A stretch of DNA of 64,000 nucleotides from Bradyrhizobium algeriense. GTDB lineage: Bacteria; Pseudomonadota; Alphaproteobacteria; Rhizobiales; Xanthobacteraceae. The position numbers and the translations under genes are program-made. Each line of letters opens with the position of its first letter. The stretch's first letter is position 1. Location of the stretch: NCBI RefSeq assembly GCF_036924595.1, contig NZ_JAZHRV010000001.1:868001-932000 (forward strand), given 5' to 3'. The notes below the pieces were generated by a model. The model searched no databases. It was not told the DNA's origin and saw only the letters and a program-made list of their open reading frames with translations. Below are positions 63,410 to 64,000 of this stretch, in pieces.

Positions 63410-64000
63410 ATGCACGCGATCCTGAAATATCCGCGCACCCGCCACCTGGCCGGGTCGGCGCTGCAGAAGGGCGATGAGGACGACCGTCTGTCGATGGCGT
63501 CGCTGAAGGGTCGCGATCTGTTGTTCGTCTGGGAGGAGAAGGCCGACGGCGCCAATGCCGGGCTGTCGTTCGCCCCCGCCGAGGGCGACATGGTACTGCA
63601 ATCGCGCGGTCACTCGCTGAACGGCGGCAGCCGCGAGCGGCAGTTCGATATGTACAAGGCCTGGGCCCAGACCTTCGAGAGCGATTTTCGCGACGCGCTC
63701 GGCAAGCGCTACGTCCTATATGGGGAATGGATGGCCGCCAAGCACAGCGCGGCGTACGACAACCTGCCGCATTTGCTGCTCACATACGATTTGTACGATC
63801 GCGAACGGAATGTCTTCCTCTCGACGAAGGCCCGCGCGAGCGTGCTCGACGGCTTGCCGATCGTTCCGGTCCACGTCGTTCACGAAGGCTGGGTGGCGGA
63901 CCGTGACGTGCCGAAGCTGGTCCGCAATTCGGTCTACAAGACGCCAAATTGGCGCGAATCGTTGAAGACGGCGGCCACCGCGGCCGGCGTCGATCCCGCC
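63410..64000 (+). CDS. RNA-ligase-family (nucleotidyltransferase) protein, 5' part
   Basis: The frame is open from ATG 63410 to the end of the window (197 codons, no stop). The adenylation motif is VWEEKADGAN with Lys44 (KxDG), followed by LQSRGHSLNGG, GEWMAAKHSAAYD and LLLTYDLYDR, as in T4 Rnl2-type RNA ligases and bacterial relatives. It would form an enzyme-AMP at Lys44 and seal or cap nucleic-acid ends. GGAAAG just ahead supports this ATG; ATG 63383 is also in frame. An antisense open frame covers it but has no domain. The missing 3' part may hold a second domain. Confidence 0.82.
   Translation, partial: MHAILKYPRTRHLAGSALQKGDEDDRLSMASLKGRDLLFVWEEKADGANAGLSFAPAEGDMVLQSRGHSLNGGSRERQFDMYKAWAQTFESDFRDALGKRYVLYGEWMAAKHSAAYDNLPHLLLTYDLYDRERNVFLSTKARASVLDGLPIVPVHVVHEGWVADRDVPKLVRNSVYKTPNWRESLKTAATAAGVDPA

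Overview
The window looks like chromosomal DNA of an alphaproteobacterium of the Bradyrhizobium/Nitrobacteraceae type. The reasons are uniformly high GC, GC-rich third codon positions, many catabolic genes with their own small regulators, and several families of intergenic palindromic repeats of the kind scattered through bradyrhizobial genomes (21577-21706, 29455-29575, 43170-43282, 44517-44597, 48425-48470). No rRNA, tRNA, CRISPR array, transposase or integrase was seen. The species assignment is inference from style, not from a marker gene.

Layout. 1-3142: end of an assimilatory nitrate/nitrite reduction operon (nirB tail, nirD, nasA). 3162-6043: an outer-membrane-like protein, the NhaA antiporter and a TetR regulator on the minus strand. 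6208-11718: a divergent plus-strand run led by a three-cysteine ferredoxin and a cytochrome P450, then VOC, carboxymuconolactone-decarboxylase-like, DOPA-dioxygenase-like, DUF2778 and SnoaL-like genes. 11725-18438: a compact minus-strand catabolic/uptake operon with a GntR regulator, an NMT1/SsuA-type ABC importer, an unusual NodB-domain protein, an FAH-family hydrolase and a MetE-like enzyme. 18651-21564: MarR, enoyl-CoA hydratase, GMC oxidoreductase. 21718-29404: housekeeping and metabolic genes (hemE, slyX, trhO, gamma-glutamyltransferase, FKBP, 2-hydroxyacid dehydrogenase, cupin, enoyl-CoA hydratase, VOC).

29587-34713 is a decayed stretch. An outer-membrane barrel gene with an in-frame stop lies next to a frameshifted FecR gene, followed by a PMT-type glycosyltransferase and a hybrid histidine kinase. 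The kinase's N-terminal membrane domain carries the ethylene-binding residues of plant ETR1 in identical spacing, but its reading frame is broken by 32 extra bases. 34809-43156: ompA, an AlkX-like DNA glycosylase, a COG0523 GTPase, a Tat-exported cyclase-family protein, a serine hydrolase and a 5'-truncated MFS gene. 43338-48394: a complete RND efflux system with a near-ideal TetR operator in front and its TetR gene behind. 48489-54372: flavin reductase, L,D-transpeptidase, a potassium channel with a C-terminal zinc ribbon, an SMP-30-like exported enzyme and a LuxR regulator. 54626-60697: a tightly coupled fatty-acid beta-oxidation operon (fadE-fadI-fadJ-thioesterase). 60701-64000: small envelope proteins, a DeoR regulator, a CGNR zinc-finger remnant and the start of an RNA-ligase-family gene that runs off the end.

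The most notable item is the ethylene-receptor-like hybrid kinase. After it come the paired FecR/barrel lesions, the P450-ferredoxin gene run, and the ABC/MetE-like/FAH operon, whose substrate cannot be read from sequence alone.
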